Source: an uncultured Paracoccaceae bacterium
GTDB lineage: Bacteria > Pseudomonadota > Alphaproteobacteria > Rhodobacterales > Rhodobacteraceae
Length of the DNA stretch: 64,000 bases
Reading direction: 5' to 3'
NCBI GenBank assembly: GCA_947500135.1
Contig: CANMQX010000003.1
Coordinates: 186,001-250,000 of the forward strand
A model generated the notes under the pieces. It saw nothing but the letters and a program-made list of their open reading frames with translations, made no database searches and was not told the origin of the DNA. Of the stretch, positions 52,494 through 61,990 are shown piece after piece. Both the position numbers and the translations under genes were made by a program. Position 1 is the stretch's first letter; every line of letters starts with the position of its first letter.

Positions 52494-53882
52494 TTAGTAC
52501 CGGTAATGTTCAGGCTTGAACGGCCCGTCCACGGTCACACCGATATAATCGGCCTGCTCTTTCTTGAGTTCGGTCAGCTTCACACCAATCCGGGCCAGAT
52601 GCAGGCGGGCGACCTTTTCATCCAGATGCTTGGGCAGGATATGCACGCCGATTTCGTAGTTGTCGCCATTGTTCCAAAGTTCCATCTGCGCCAGCACCTG
52701 ATTGGTGAATGACGCCGACATCACAAATGATGGATGGCCTGTCGCATTACCAAGGTTCAGCAGGCGACCTTCGGACAGCAGGATCAAACGGTTGCCTGAC
52801 GGCATCTCGATCATGTCGACCTGTTCTTTGATGTTGGTCCATTTGTGGTTTTTCAGGGCAGCGACCTGAATTTCATTGTCGAAATGGCCGATATTGCCGA
52901 CGATGGCCATATCCTTCATCTCGCGCATATGCTCGATCCGGATGACATCCTTGTTGCCTGTGGTGGTTATGAAGACATCAGCGCTGTCCAGCACATCCTC
53001 AAGCACAACAACTTCGAAGCCGTCCATGGCAGCCTGCAAGGCGCAGATCGGGTCAACTTCGGTCACTTTCACACGCGCACCGGCGCCCGCCAGCGATGCG
53101 GCAGAGCCTTTGCCCACATCGCCATAACCACAGACAACAGCGACTTTACCGGCCATCATCGTGTCGGTGGCGCGGCGAATACCGTCGACCAGTGACTCCT
53201 TACAGCCGTATTTATTGTCGAATTTCGACTTGGTGACACTGTCGTTCACATTGATCGCGGGGAATGGCAGCTGGCCATTCTTGTGCAGGTCATAAAGGCG
53301 ATGCACACCGGTGGTAGTTTCTTCCGAAACGCCCTTGATCTGGTCGCGCATCTTGGTGAACCAGCCAGGGCTTGCCGCCATCCGCTTTTTGATCTGGGCT
53401 TTGATGACCTCTTCCTCTTCCGATGTGGGGACCGCCAGAATGTCTTCACCGGCTTCCATACGTGCGCCGAACAGGATGTACAGCGTTGCATCGCCACCAT
53501 CATCCAGGATCATGTTGGGGCCGTCGGGGAACATGAAGGACTTATCAAGATAGTCCCAATGCTCCTCCAATGTCTGACCTTTGACAGCAAAAACAGGCGT
53601 ACCACCTGCGGCGATAGCAGCGGCGGCGTGATCTTGCGTTGAAAAGATGTTGCATGACGCCCAGCGCACATCGGCACCAAGTTCCACCAATGTCTCGATC
53701 AGAACGGCGGTCTGGATCGTCATGTGTAGCGACCCGACGATGCGGGCATCTTTCAACGGTTTGCTGTCGCCATACTCTTCACGCAGAGCCATCAGGCCCG
53801 GCATTTCGGTTTCTGCGATGTCCAACTCTTTGCGGCCAAACGCGGCGAGTTCGATGTCCTTGACAGCATAATCTTTTGGCAT
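52494..53882 (-). CDS. ahcY: Adenosylhomocysteinase
   Basis: A 462-residue cytoplasmic NAD+-dependent enzyme that hydrolyses S-adenosylhomocysteine to adenosine and homocysteine, relieving inhibition of methyltransferases. Key blocks: [51 protein letters not shown] (NAD-binding), and the C-terminal [22 protein letters not shown] with the tail Lys/Tyr. The ATG at 53882 is preceded by AGGAG at good spacing. No SAH riboswitch consensus was recognisable in the short leader. Confidence 0.97.
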   Translation of the reverse strand: MPKDYAVKDIELAAFGRKELDIAETEMPGLMALREEYGDSKPLKDARIVGSLHMTIQTAVLIETLVELGADVRWASCNIFSTQDHAAAAIAAGGTPVFAVKGQTLEEHWDYLDKSFMFPDGPNMILDDGGDATLYILFGARMEAGEDILAVPTSEEEEVIKAQIKKRMAASPGWFTKMRDQIKGVSEETTTGVHRLYDLHKNGQLPFPAINVNDSVTKSKFDNKYGCKESLVDGIRRATDTMMAGKVAVVCGYGDVGKGSAASLAGAGARVKVTEVDPICALQAAMDGFEVVVLEDVLDSADVFITTTGNKDVIRIEHMREMKDMAIVGNIGHFDNEIQVAALKNHKWTNIKEQVDMIEMPSGNRLILLSEGRLLNLGNATGHPSFVMSASFTNQVLAQMELWNNGDNYEIGVHILPKHLDEKVARLHLARIGVKLTELKKEQADYIGVTVDGPFKPEHYRY

Positions 53883-53990
53883 TGGAATAATCTCCTGAAT
53901 CCTGTTGCGGCCCCATAACATTGCACTTGTCTTGCCACAATCCGGTTGCTCGTATTAATTGGAATGCTCAAGAATGATTAAGGCGGCAAA

Positions 53991-54581
53991 ATGAAGCAAC
54001 CACGGGCATGGCAACGCATGTTGTCGGGGCGCAGGCTGGACCTGCTTGATCCGACACCGATGGATATCGAAATCGCCGACATTGCGCATGGGCTGGCCTT
54101 TGTGGCACGCTGGAACGGGCAGACGAAGGGCGATTTTGCATATTCAGTGGCCGAACATTCGCTGTTGGTGGTCGAGATTTTCACGCGGCTACAGCCCAAG
54201 GCGCCGGTCAAATGGCGGCTGGCGGCATTGCTGCATGATGCGCCTGAATATGTCATTGGCGATATGATTAGCCCGGTGAAGACGGCAGTCGGTTCCGGCT
54301 ATGGCGCGTTGGATGACAGGTTGACCGCAGCGATCCACCTACGCTTTGGCTTGCCCGCTCAGATCCCTGCGACCATTAAACGCCAGATCAAAAAGGCGGA
54401 TAAGGTCTCTGCCTGGCTTGAGGCAGTGCAAATCGCAGGGTTCACCAAAGCGGAAGCGGACAAATTCTTTGGCAAACATGACGCTGCGCTGTGCCAATCC
54501 CTGACCATCCGCCTGCGTCCACCGACCGAGGTGCGTGACGATTTCACCAACACCCATGCCAAGCTGATGGAGGCCTTATGA
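53991..54581 (+). CDS. HD-domain phosphohydrolase (YfbR-like)
   Basis: A 196-residue cytoplasmic metal hydrolase. HD-fold ligands are seen in YSVAEHSLLV (His56), LLHDAPEYVIGD (His82, Asp83) and the distal KKADKVSAW (Asp). The pattern resembles 5'-deoxynucleotidase YfbR-type proteins, so nucleotide dephosphorylation is likely but substrate is unproven. It overlaps the following GNAT gene by 4 nt and is divergent from ahcY. Confidence 0.85.
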   Translation: MKQPRAWQRMLSGRRLDLLDPTPMDIEIADIAHGLAFVARWNGQTKGDFAYSVAEHSLLVVEIFTRLQPKAPVKWRLAALLHDAPEYVIGDMISPVKTAVGSGYGALDDRLTAAIHLRFGLPAQIPATIKRQIKKADKVSAWLEAVQIAGFTKAEADKFFGKHDAALCQSLTIRLRPPTEVRDDFTNTHAKLMEAL

Positions 54582-55069
54582 TCATTCGCCCCGCAACTGC
54601 CGATGACGCGGCTGATATGGTTGCGGTGTTGAACCCGATCATCGCCGAAGGTGGCACAACGGCCCATTTGCGCCCCTTTGATGTGGACCGGATGCACAGC
54701 CACTACATCGCACGCGCCAGTGCCATCAGCTGTATCGTGGCAGAGGATGCAGGTTGTGTGATCGGCTTCCAATCACTGAACTGGCCGCAGAATAAAGACG
54801 ACCCTTTCCCTCAAGGTTGGGCAGTCATCGCCAGCTTTGTTGCCCCACATGCCGCCGGTAAAGGCGTTGGTCCACAGCTTTTTGAGGCAACCAAAACTGT
54901 CGCCCGCGCGGCTGGTGTGCAGGTGATTGATGCGACCATCAGGGCCGATAATGTCCCCGGTTTGCGTTATTACGGCGGGCTGGGTTTTGTGGATTATGCC
55001 TTGCTTGAAAACATTCCATTGGGTGATGGGACGGTCGTGGATCGGATCCGCAAAAGATATGATCTGTAG
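54578..55069 (+). CDS. GNAT-family N-acetyltransferase
   Basis: A 163-residue acetyltransferase beginning MIIRPATADDAADMVAVLNPI, a typical GNAT N-terminus. The acetyl-CoA loop is SFVAPHAAGKGVGPQLFEAT, followed by DATIRADNVPGLRYYGGLGFVDY. It resembles phosphinothricin/MnaT-type amino-acid acetyltransferases, but substrate is unknown. Translationally coupled to the HD hydrolase gene. Confidence 0.9.
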   Translation: MIIRPATADDAADMVAVLNPIIAEGGTTAHLRPFDVDRMHSHYIARASAISCIVAEDAGCVIGFQSLNWPQNKDDPFPQGWAVIASFVAPHAAGKGVGPQLFEATKTVARAAGVQVIDATIRADNVPGLRYYGGLGFVDYALLENIPLGDGTVVDRIRKRYDL

Positions 55070-55075
55070 CGGCTG

Positions 55076-55996
55076 ATGACCGGTAATATATTCAACCTCA
55101 AACAGCTGGAAGCGCTGGTTTGGGTCGCCGATTTGGGCAGTTTTCGCAAAGCCGCGCAGCATCTGAACACCAGCCAGCCTAACATCTCGGCCCGGATTGC
55201 CGCATTGGAATCGTCGCTGGACGTCGTTTTGATGCAACGCGATAGCGGCACCATCCGTTTGACCGATAAAGGGCAGGAGATTCTGCACGCAGCCCGGCAG
55301 GTTCTGCGCGATGCGGAAAGCTTGGTCGAGATTGCAGACAGGCGCGACCTGATTGATGACAGGTTGCGATTGGGTGTCACCGAACTGGTCGCCTGCACAT
55401 GGCTGCATTCCTATTTGCGGGCAATCAAACAGACCTATCCGGGTATTGTTGTGGAATTGACCGTCGATTTATCCCGCAACCTTGACAAGGAACTTGGCAG
55501 CGGGGCGCTGGACCTGACGATCCAGACGGCCCCTTTCGGGGTGGCAGCCAGCGGTGTGGTTGAACTTGGGGTGTTTGAATATGTCTGGGTTGGGACTGCC
55601 GATAAACTGTCTGATCTGCCGGAAAAGCCGGGACTGCAGCATCTGCTACCCTTGACCATCCTGACCCATGCCCGTCACACGCAGGCCTATAATGAACTGA
55701 TGCAATGGGCTGAGGCCAACAGCCTTCCAACCGCCCGCATTGTACCGTCAAACAGCATGGCGTCCTGTGTGCAGATGGCGGCTGACGGGCTGGGCGTGGC
55801 GCTGTTGCCTGGCGCGCTCGTGGAAAAGGAACTGGCAGCTGGTGTTCTGGCTGTCGCGCCGGTTGACTGGCATCCGTTACCCTTGCGTTTTGCGGCCCGG
55901 TATCAGGCGGAACGCGTAGCGCGCTACGTGTCCGAATTGGCCAATCTGGCGCAGGATGTGGTCACCGCCTATCGTCAATCGAGTGATAAAAAATAG
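55076..55996 (+). CDS. LysR-family transcriptional regulator
   Basis: A 306-residue regulator. The N-terminal winged HTH (FNLKQLEALVWVADLGSFRKAAQHLNTSQPNISARIAALE) is followed by a periplasmic-binding-protein-like effector domain (LRLGVTELVACTWL onward, residues about 92-300). It lies 83 nt upstream of the hydantoinase operon in the same direction, so it may control that operon and itself. Its effector is probably a substrate or intermediate of the downstream pathway. Confidence 0.93.
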   Translation: MTGNIFNLKQLEALVWVADLGSFRKAAQHLNTSQPNISARIAALESSLDVVLMQRDSGTIRLTDKGQEILHAARQVLRDAESLVEIADRRDLIDDRLRLGVTELVACTWLHSYLRAIKQTYPGIVVELTVDLSRNLDKELGSGALDLTIQTAPFGVAASGVVELGVFEYVWVGTADKLSDLPEKPGLQHLLPLTILTHARHTQAYNELMQWAEANSLPTARIVPSNSMASCVQMAADGLGVALLPGALVEKELAAGVLAVAPVDWHPLPLRFAARYQAERVARYVSELANLAQDVVTAYRQSSDKK

Positions 55997-56079
55997 CGAT
56001 CACATATATTGAAAACAATTATTTGCAGCTATGACTATATCACGCCAAACTCTGCCTATCTTTCCTTCAGGTGGGCCAC

Positions 56080-58164
56080 ATGAAAACGCAATCAGTCAGA
56101 CTTGGCGTTGATATCGGCGGGACTTTCACCGACGTGGTGCTTGAAATGGACGGGGCGTCGTTTTCAACCAAGGTGCTGACCACCTATGGCGCACCAGAGG
56201 AGGCCATCATTGATGGGATGCACCAGGTCTGCGCCGATGCTGGGATCATGCCTACACAGATTGACCAGATCATTCACGGCACCACGTTGGCGACCAATGC
56301 CCTGATCGAACGGCGCGGGGCCAAAACCGCCCTGATCACCACGCAAGGCTTTCGCGACGTTATCGAAATGCGCACCGAAAGCCGGTTTGAGCAATATGAC
56401 CTGAACCTTAATCTGCCTGAACCGCTGCTGCCCCGGCAAATGCGCTACACCGTTCGGGAACGGATGGATGCCAAGGGCAACGTACTGATCCCGCTGGACC
56501 GGGCGGAGGTTGAAGCCGTCATCGATCAGATCGCCACCGCCGGCTATACCAGCATCGCCATTGGCCTGATCCACGCCTATCTGAACGACGCGCATGAGGT
56601 GATGATCCGGGATGTGCTGGCCGAAAAGCTGCCCGATGTCATGGTGTCGCTTTCCTCCGAAGTCTCCCCCCAGATGCGCGAATATGAACGGTTCAACACC
56701 GTCGTGGCGAACGCCTATATCAAGCCGCTGATGAAATCCTATCTGGGCCGTTTGGAAGGGCGGCTGCGGGATGAGGGCGCGACTTGCAACATCTTCCTGA
56801 TGCATTCGGGCGGCGGGATCATCTCTATCGAAAGTGCGTCGGAATTTCCGGTTCGTCTGGTTGAATCCGGCCCTGCCGGTGGTGCGGTTTTTGCAGCCAA
56901 TATTGCTGCCCGCTATGGGCTGGATAAGGTTCTGTCATTCGACATGGGCGGCACCACTGCCAAGATCTGTCTGATCAAGAACCAGGCCCCCAAAACGTCC
57001 CGCGTGTTTGAAGTCGCCCGCACCTACCGGTTTAAGAAAGGGTCGGGGATGCCGATTTCGATCCCGGTGATCGACATGGTGGAAATCGGGGCCGGTGGCG
57101 GATCATTGGCCCATGTGGATGCGATGCGACAAATTCGGGTGGGGCCTGAAAGTGCCGGTTCGGAACCCGGGCCCGCTTGTTACGGGCGTGGCGGCGACCG
57201 ACCCGCTGTGACAGACGCCGATCTGGTGCTGGGCAAGCTGGACCCGGATAATTTCGCCGGCGGCAGTATTACCCTGTCAGCGGAGAATTCTGCGACTGCG
57301 CTCACCACCCATCTAGGCAAGGTGCTGGACATGGACGCTGCCACCTCCGCTTTTGGGTTGGCCGAAGTAGTGGATGAAAACATGGCCAATGCCGCCCGCG
57401 TCCATGCGGTTGAGAATGGCGAAGATTTGTCGGACTACACTATGATCGCCTTTGGCGGGGCGGCCCCACTCCATGCCGGACGGCTTTGTGAAAAGCTGGG
57501 GGTGGCCCGGCTGCTTGTTCCGCCGGGGGCGGGCGTCGGGTCAGCCATCGGGTTCCTGCGCGCGCCATTCAGTTTCGAGGCGAACAGGTCCGTCTATATG
57601 AAGCTGTCCGATTTTGACGCTGGCCGGATCAAGGCCTTGCTGGCCGATCTGCAACAAGAGGCGACCGGTTTTGTTCGCACCTGCGACGCGGAAAGCCCCA
57701 TCCTGTCCGAATTCAAGGTCTATATGCGCTATACCGGGCAGGGTTGGGAAATCCCGATCAGCCTGACCGAGAAACAGGCCATGCAGCCTGACGCAGCCAC
57801 GTTTCAGGCCCGGTTTGAGGAAGACTACACAAAACTATTCGGGCGTCCCGTCGCTGGGATGGATATCGAAATCACAGTCTGGGCGGTCAATGCCACGACA
57901 CCCCCAGAAAAGGTTGCTCCGGTGTCGCAGGTAGAGGTCCCGGGTCAGGCCCGGGACGGGGGCGGCACTGTACGAGACCTGTTTGATCCCGCAGAGGCGG
58001 GTTATGTCACCGCCGCCATTCAGCAACGCGAACAGATGCAAACCGGGGACCAGATCAGCGGCCCGGCGATCATCACCGAAGACGAAACAACCATCATCGT
58101 TCCCTGCAGCCGCAATGCGATGCGTCAGCCGGACGGTTGCATTGATGTGAAGGCGAAAGGGTAG
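56080..58164 (+). CDS. hyuA: Hydantoinase/oxoprolinase family, A subunit
   Basis: A 694-residue ASKHA-fold ATPase subunit of an N-methylhydantoinase/5-oxoprolinase-type complex, hydrolysing cyclic amides at the cost of ATP. Motifs: GVDIGGTFTDVVLE (residues about 8-21), HGTTLATNALIERRGAKTALIT, SFDMGGTTAKICLI, and FGGAAPLHAGRLC. The ATG at 56080 follows AGGTGG; a GTG at 56071 is an alternative. Residues about 620-626 (VPGQARD) are encoded by a perfect palindromic element, an insertion-like feature in a variable region. It pairs with the B-subunit gene 3 nt downstream. Confidence 0.92.
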   Translation: MKTQSVRLGVDIGGTFTDVVLEMDGASFSTKVLTTYGAPEEAIIDGMHQVCADAGIMPTQIDQIIHGTTLATNALIERRGAKTALITTQGFRDVIEMRTESRFEQYDLNLNLPEPLLPRQMRYTVRERMDAKGNVLIPLDRAEVEAVIDQIATAGYTSIAIGLIHAYLNDAHEVMIRDVLAEKLPDVMVSLSSEVSPQMREYERFNTVVANAYIKPLMKSYLGRLEGRLRDEGATCNIFLMHSGGGIISIESASEFPVRLVESGPAGGAVFAANIAARYGLDKVLSFDMGGTTAKICLIKNQAPKTSRVFEVARTYRFKKGSGMPISIPVIDMVEIGAGGGSLAHVDAMRQIRVGPESAGSEPGPACYGRGGDRPAVTDADLVLGKLDPDNFAGGSITLSAENSATALTTHLGKVLDMDAATSAFGLAEVVDENMANAARVHAVENGEDLSDYTMIAFGGAAPLHAGRLCEKLGVARLLVPPGAGVGSAIGFLRAPFSFEANRSVYMKLSDFDAGRIKALLADLQQEATGFVRTCDAESPILSEFKVYMRYTGQGWEIPISLTEKQAMQPDAATFQARFEEDYTKLFGRPVAGMDIEITVWAVNATTPPEKVAPVSQVEVPGQARDGGGTVRDLFDPAEAGYVTAAIQQREQMQTGDQISGPAIITEDETTIIVPCSRNAMRQPDGCIDVKAKG
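57937..57957. repeat. Palindromic element inside hyuA
   Basis: GTCCCGGG (57937-57944) and CCCGGGAC (57950-57957) flank TCAGG. In frame it encodes VPGQARD, and on the opposite strand PGLTRD, a peptide signature I associate with a palindromic repeat spread in alphaproteobacterial genomes. Only one copy was seen in this window. Confidence 0.6.
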
Positions 58165-58167
58165 CCC

Positions 58168-59862
58168 ATGACCAAGCAGTCCAATGTATCCTATCAGGTG
58201 ATGTGGAACCGGCTGATTTCAGTGGTTGAGGAACAGGCGCAAGCGCTGGTGCGCACGGCCTTTTCCACCTCAGTCCGCGAGGCGGGGGATCTGTCTGCCG
58301 GGGTCTATGACGTCAAAGGCCAAATGTTGGCGCAGGCGGTCACCGGCACGCCGGGCCATGTGAACGCCATGGCGGATGCGGTTGCCCATTTCATCCGGCG
58401 GATCGGGCGGCAGAACATCTTTGAAGGTGACGTTTACATTACCAATGACCCGTGGGAGGGGACCGGGCATCTGCACGATATCACGATGGTCACCCCTTCT
58501 TTCAAAAACGGCGCGCTGGTCGGCTTTTTCGCCTGTACCGCCCATGTCGTTGATATCGGCGGGCGTGGTTTTGGGGCGGATGCGGCGAGCGTCTATGAAG
58601 AAGGACTTTATCTGCCGATCATGAAATTCGCTGCGCGGGGCGATGTCGATCAGACGCTTGTGCAAATCGTGCGCGGCAATGTGCGCGAACCTGACCAGCT
58701 GATCGGGGATATGTATGCGCTGGCCACATGCAATGAAATCGGGCATCGCCGCTTGATTGATATGATGGAGGAGTTTGGTCTGGATGATCTGGACGGGATC
58801 GCCGGTTTCATCCTCGACAATTCACGCCGCGCCACACTGGAACGGATCAGGGCTTTGCCCAATGCTGAGGCCAGCGGCGAAATGACGGTGGACGGGTTCG
58901 ATACGCCGATTACGTTGCGCGTGAAACTGACCGTTAAGGACGATCGGATCATCACCGATTTTGACGGCACCTCTGGCGTTGATAAGAAAGGGATCAACTG
59001 CCCACTTGTCTATGCCAAGGCCTATGCGTGTTACGCGCTGAAGGTCGCAATCGCCCCAGAAATCCCAAACAATGCGGCCTCGCTCGCCCCGTTTGAAGTG
59101 ACAGCCCCCGAAAACACGATCGTCAACGCGCTGCACCCGGCCCCCGTGGCGCTGCGCCACGTCATCGGGCATCTGATCCCCGACACCGTCTATGACGCGT
59201 TCGACAAGATGATGCCTGGGATCGTGCCAGCCGAAGGGGCCGGATGCCTATGTAATTTCCAGGTCTCGCTGCGGCCTGCGCCGGGTCATCAGGGGGTGCG
59301 GTCGGAGGTGCTGACTTTCAATTCTGGCGGCTCCGGTGCGCGGCCTGCCCATGACGGGCTGAACGCCACTGCCTTCCCGTCGGGCGTCATGACAATGCCG
59401 ATTGAAGCCACGGAACAGGTCGGCCCGGTGATCATCTGGCGCAAGGAATTGCGGCCGGACTCCGGTGGCGCCGGGCAACAGCGCGGCGGTTTGGGGCAGT
59501 ATATGGAGGTTGGGGCCACCGACGGTTACGAATTTGACTTTCAGGCGATGTTCGACCGGGTCGATCATCCCGCCCGCGGGCGCCGCGGCGGCGGGATAGG
59601 CGCTCCGACGACGATTGAGCAGGATGATGGGACGGCGATGCGTGGCAAAGGCAAACAATTCGTGGCTGCGGGACGGAAAGTCATGCTCGGGTTTCCGGGT
59701 GGTGCAGGCTATGGCAACCCGGTAGCGCGCGACCCGGCATCGGTCAAACGAGATTTGGCGCGTGGCTATATCACAGCGCAGACGGCCACCGATGAATATG
59801 GCATGACGGCAGAGGATATCGCGGCGGTAGAGGCCGCCATAAAAGCGGGGGAGGATATTTGA
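58168..59862 (+). CDS. hyuB: Hydantoinase/oxoprolinase family, B subunit
   Basis: A 564-residue catalytic partner of HyuA. The conserved B-subunit sequence FEGDVYITNDPWEGTGHLHDITMV contains the Asp/His metal-binding cluster. Further blocks are VDIGGRGFGADAASVYEEGLYLP, GINCPLVYAKAYACYALKV, and the C-terminal FDRVDHPARGRRGG. It is 3 nt downstream of hyuA and ends in a TGATG overlap with the FAD oxidoreductase gene. Probable substrate is a cyclic amide such as 5-oxoproline or a hydantoin; exact identity cannot be read. Confidence 0.93.
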   Translation: MTKQSNVSYQVMWNRLISVVEEQAQALVRTAFSTSVREAGDLSAGVYDVKGQMLAQAVTGTPGHVNAMADAVAHFIRRIGRQNIFEGDVYITNDPWEGTGHLHDITMVTPSFKNGALVGFFACTAHVVDIGGRGFGADAASVYEEGLYLPIMKFAARGDVDQTLVQIVRGNVREPDQLIGDMYALATCNEIGHRRLIDMMEEFGLDDLDGIAGFILDNSRRATLERIRALPNAEASGEMTVDGFDTPITLRVKLTVKDDRIITDFDGTSGVDKKGINCPLVYAKAYACYALKVAIAPEIPNNAASLAPFEVTAPENTIVNALHPAPVALRHVIGHLIPDTVYDAFDKMMPGIVPAEGAGCLCNFQVSLRPAPGHQGVRSEVLTFNSGGSGARPAHDGLNATAFPSGVMTMPIEATEQVGPVIIWRKELRPDSGGAGQQRGGLGQYMEVGATDGYEFDFQAMFDRVDHPARGRRGGGIGAPTTIEQDDGTAMRGKGKQFVAAGRKVMLGFPGGAGYGNPVARDPASVKRDLARGYITAQTATDEYGMTAEDIAAVEAAIKAGEDI

Positions 59863-61073
59863 TGAACGCGCAAGCACCGACCCATGACAGCTATGACGTG
59901 GTCATCGTCGGCGGCGGGATCATGGGGGCATCCACCGCGTGGTTCCTGACCGACAATCCTGACTTTGACGGCCGGGTGCTGGTTGTGGAACGGGACCCGA
60001 CTTACGAATTTGCCTCGACCACCCACACCAACAGCTGCATGCGGCAGCAGTTTTCCGAAGAATTGAACGTGCGAATTTCCCAATTCGCTGCGGATTTCGT
60101 CAAGAACCTACGGGCGTATATGGGCGGTGACGAAAGGGTCCCGGAACTGTCGATCCGGTCTTTTGGTTACATGTATCTGGCCGACACCATCGATTTCGCA
60201 GATGTCTTGCGCGAAAACATCAAGGTGCAGCACGCGGCGGGTGCTGCAACCGAACTGATGACACCGGATCAGATCAAGGGCGCCTATCCCTTCTATAATG
60301 TCGATGACATCCTGCTTGGCTCCATCAACCAGGTCGATGAAGGCTACTGGGATGGTGGTGCGGTCTTTGACTGGTGGCGCCGGCAATCGCGCGAACGTGG
60401 GGTCGAATATCTGACCAACGAAGTCACCGCGATGAACCGCAATGCGGCGGGCACAAAAGTGGAAAGCGTGATCCTGCAATCGGGCGAGGTTGTGGCCTGT
60501 GGGCAGATCGTGAACGCGTCCGGTCCGCGTGCAGTTTTGACATCGCGTATGGTCGGCATCGACGTTCCGGTTGAGCCCCGCAAGCGGTATTCTTGGGTGT
60601 TTTCGGCTGAAAAACCGCTGGATCGTGATCTGCCGTTGACCATCGATCCGTCGGGTGTTCATGTGCGCGAAAATGGTGGCGGCACCTATCAGGCGGGCGG
60701 GCACCCCGATTTTGATCCGGCGGCTGATTACGATGATTTCGCGATGGATCATGGGCTTTGGGAAAATCACATCTGGCCGGTGCTGGCCACGCGCATTCCG
60801 CAGTTTGAGGCGATCAAGGTGCAGTCCGAATGGACCGGGCATTACGCTTATAACACCTTTGATCACAACGCGATCATGGGGCCGCATGTTGCTGTCGAAA
60901 ATTTCTTTTTTCTCAATGGGTTCTCGGGTCATGGGCTACAGCAATCCCCCGCCATGGGACGCGGCACAGCTGAGATGCTGACCTATGGCGCATACCGCAG
61001 CCTGGATATGCGCCGGTTCCATTTTGACCGGATCATAGAGAACCGGCAGATCATCGAAAAAGCCGTGATCTGA
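59862..61073 (+). CDS. FAD-dependent amine/amino-acid oxidoreductase (DAO family)
   Basis: A 403-residue flavoenzyme. The Rossmann motif VVIVGGGIMGASTAWFLTD is near the N-terminus, followed by VLVVERDPTYEFASTTHTN, and FFFLNGFSGHGLQQSPAMG near the C-terminus completes the FAD site. It belongs with sarcosine oxidase/glycine oxidase-like enzymes that oxidise secondary or N-methyl amino acids. The ATG at 59862 is coupled to the hyuB stop and preceded by GGAGG. It likely oxidises the amino acid released by HyuAB. Confidence 0.9.
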   Translation: MNAQAPTHDSYDVVIVGGGIMGASTAWFLTDNPDFDGRVLVVERDPTYEFASTTHTNSCMRQQFSEELNVRISQFAADFVKNLRAYMGGDERVPELSIRSFGYMYLADTIDFADVLRENIKVQHAAGAATELMTPDQIKGAYPFYNVDDILLGSINQVDEGYWDGGAVFDWWRRQSRERGVEYLTNEVTAMNRNAAGTKVESVILQSGEVVACGQIVNASGPRAVLTSRMVGIDVPVEPRKRYSWVFSAEKPLDRDLPLTIDPSGVHVRENGGGTYQAGGHPDFDPAADYDDFAMDHGLWENHIWPVLATRIPQFEAIKVQSEWTGHYAYNTFDHNAIMGPHVAVENFFFLNGFSGHGLQQSPAMGRGTAEMLTYGAYRSLDMRRFHFDRIIENRQIIEKAVI

Positions 61074-61153
61074 CCGACAAATGCCCAGACTTCACAACGC
61101 AATAACAACACTATTTCTGATGCGCCGCAGGGCGGGATCAAAGGAGACATGAC

Positions 61154-61990
61154 ATGAAAAAAATCGTCCTCACAGGTGCCGCTGGCCGACTGGGATCTTA
61201 TCTGCGCGAGCCGCTTTCGAAGATGTGTGATGAACTGGTTTCAACGGATATCGCGGATGACATCGGCACGCTTTACCCCGGCGAAACCTATGCAAAGGCT
61301 GATCTGGCCAGCATGGAACAGATGTCAGAGGTCATCCAAGGTGCTGAAATGGTTCTACATTTTGGCGCCATTGTTGACGAGGCACCGTTTGAGGAATTGC
61401 TGGGGCCGAATTACATTGGATCCTATAATGTCTGGGAAGCGGCCTATAAAACCGGCGCACGGCGGGTGGTTTATGCAAGCTCGATCCACTCCGTTGGCAT
61501 GTATCCCAAAAATGAATGTATCGATACCGAAGTGCCGCACAGGCCCGACACGTTCTATGGCCTTGCCAAGTGCTTTACCGAGGATCTGGGCCGTATGTAT
61601 TGGGAAAAACGTGGGTTGGAATCCGTGCATTTGCGTATTCTGTCCTGTGCCCAGGTCAATAACGCCCGCGCGCTTGGATCTTACTTATCTTACAATGACT
61701 TGATCCAGTTGGTGCAACGCGCCGTGGACACGCCTGTGACCGGTTTCTCGGTGGTGTATGGGGTGTCGAATAATGACCGCTCCCCGGTGGATAACAGCAA
61801 GGCCCGTTTCCTTGGGTATCGCCCGCAGGACAATGCAGAAGAGTTTGCCGAAAAGGTGCTGGCCGAAACCGATCCTTTGGATCCGCAAGACCCCGGTCAT
61901 ATGTGCCATGGCGGGCCGTTTGCGTCGGTTGATCTGGGCAATAGCGGGCTGGCGGGAATGAACGTCGTGGATGACCGCAAAAAGATCTGA
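61154..61990 (+). CDS. NAD-dependent epimerase/dehydratase, uronate-dehydrogenase-like
   Basis: A 278-residue extended SDR enzyme. The NAD-binding motif is VLTGAAGRLGSYLRE, the active-site Ser is in VVYASSIHSVGMYP, and the catalytic Tyr/Lys are in FYGLAKCF. The pattern YPKNE...RPDTFYGLAKCFTEDLGRMYWEKRG matches uronate dehydrogenase (Udh) closely. It follows the FAD oxidoreductase by 80 nt, so the same operon is possible, but oxidising a uronate does not obviously fit the hydantoin-type steps. A strong SD (AAGGAGA) precedes the ATG. An 11-bp-spaced array of four GTCGG-type units begins 9 nt after its stop. Confidence 0.85.
   Translation: MKKIVLTGAAGRLGSYLREPLSKMCDELVSTDIADDIGTLYPGETYAKADLASMEQMSEVIQGAEMVLHFGAIVDEAPFEELLGPNYIGSYNVWEAAYKTGARRVVYASSIHSVGMYPKNECIDTEVPHRPDTFYGLAKCFTEDLGRMYWEKRGLESVHLRILSCAQVNNARALGSYLSYNDLIQLVQRAVDTPVTGFSVVYGVSNNDRSPVDNSKARFLGYRPQDNAEEFAEKVLAETDPLDPQDPGHMCHGGPFASVDLGNSGLAGMNVVDDRKKI

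Noticed and set aside
53883-53990. Possible SAH or SAM riboswitch upstream of ahcY
   Set aside because: The leader is only about 100 nt to the divergent gene and lacks the known SAH/SAM-II core sequences and stems.
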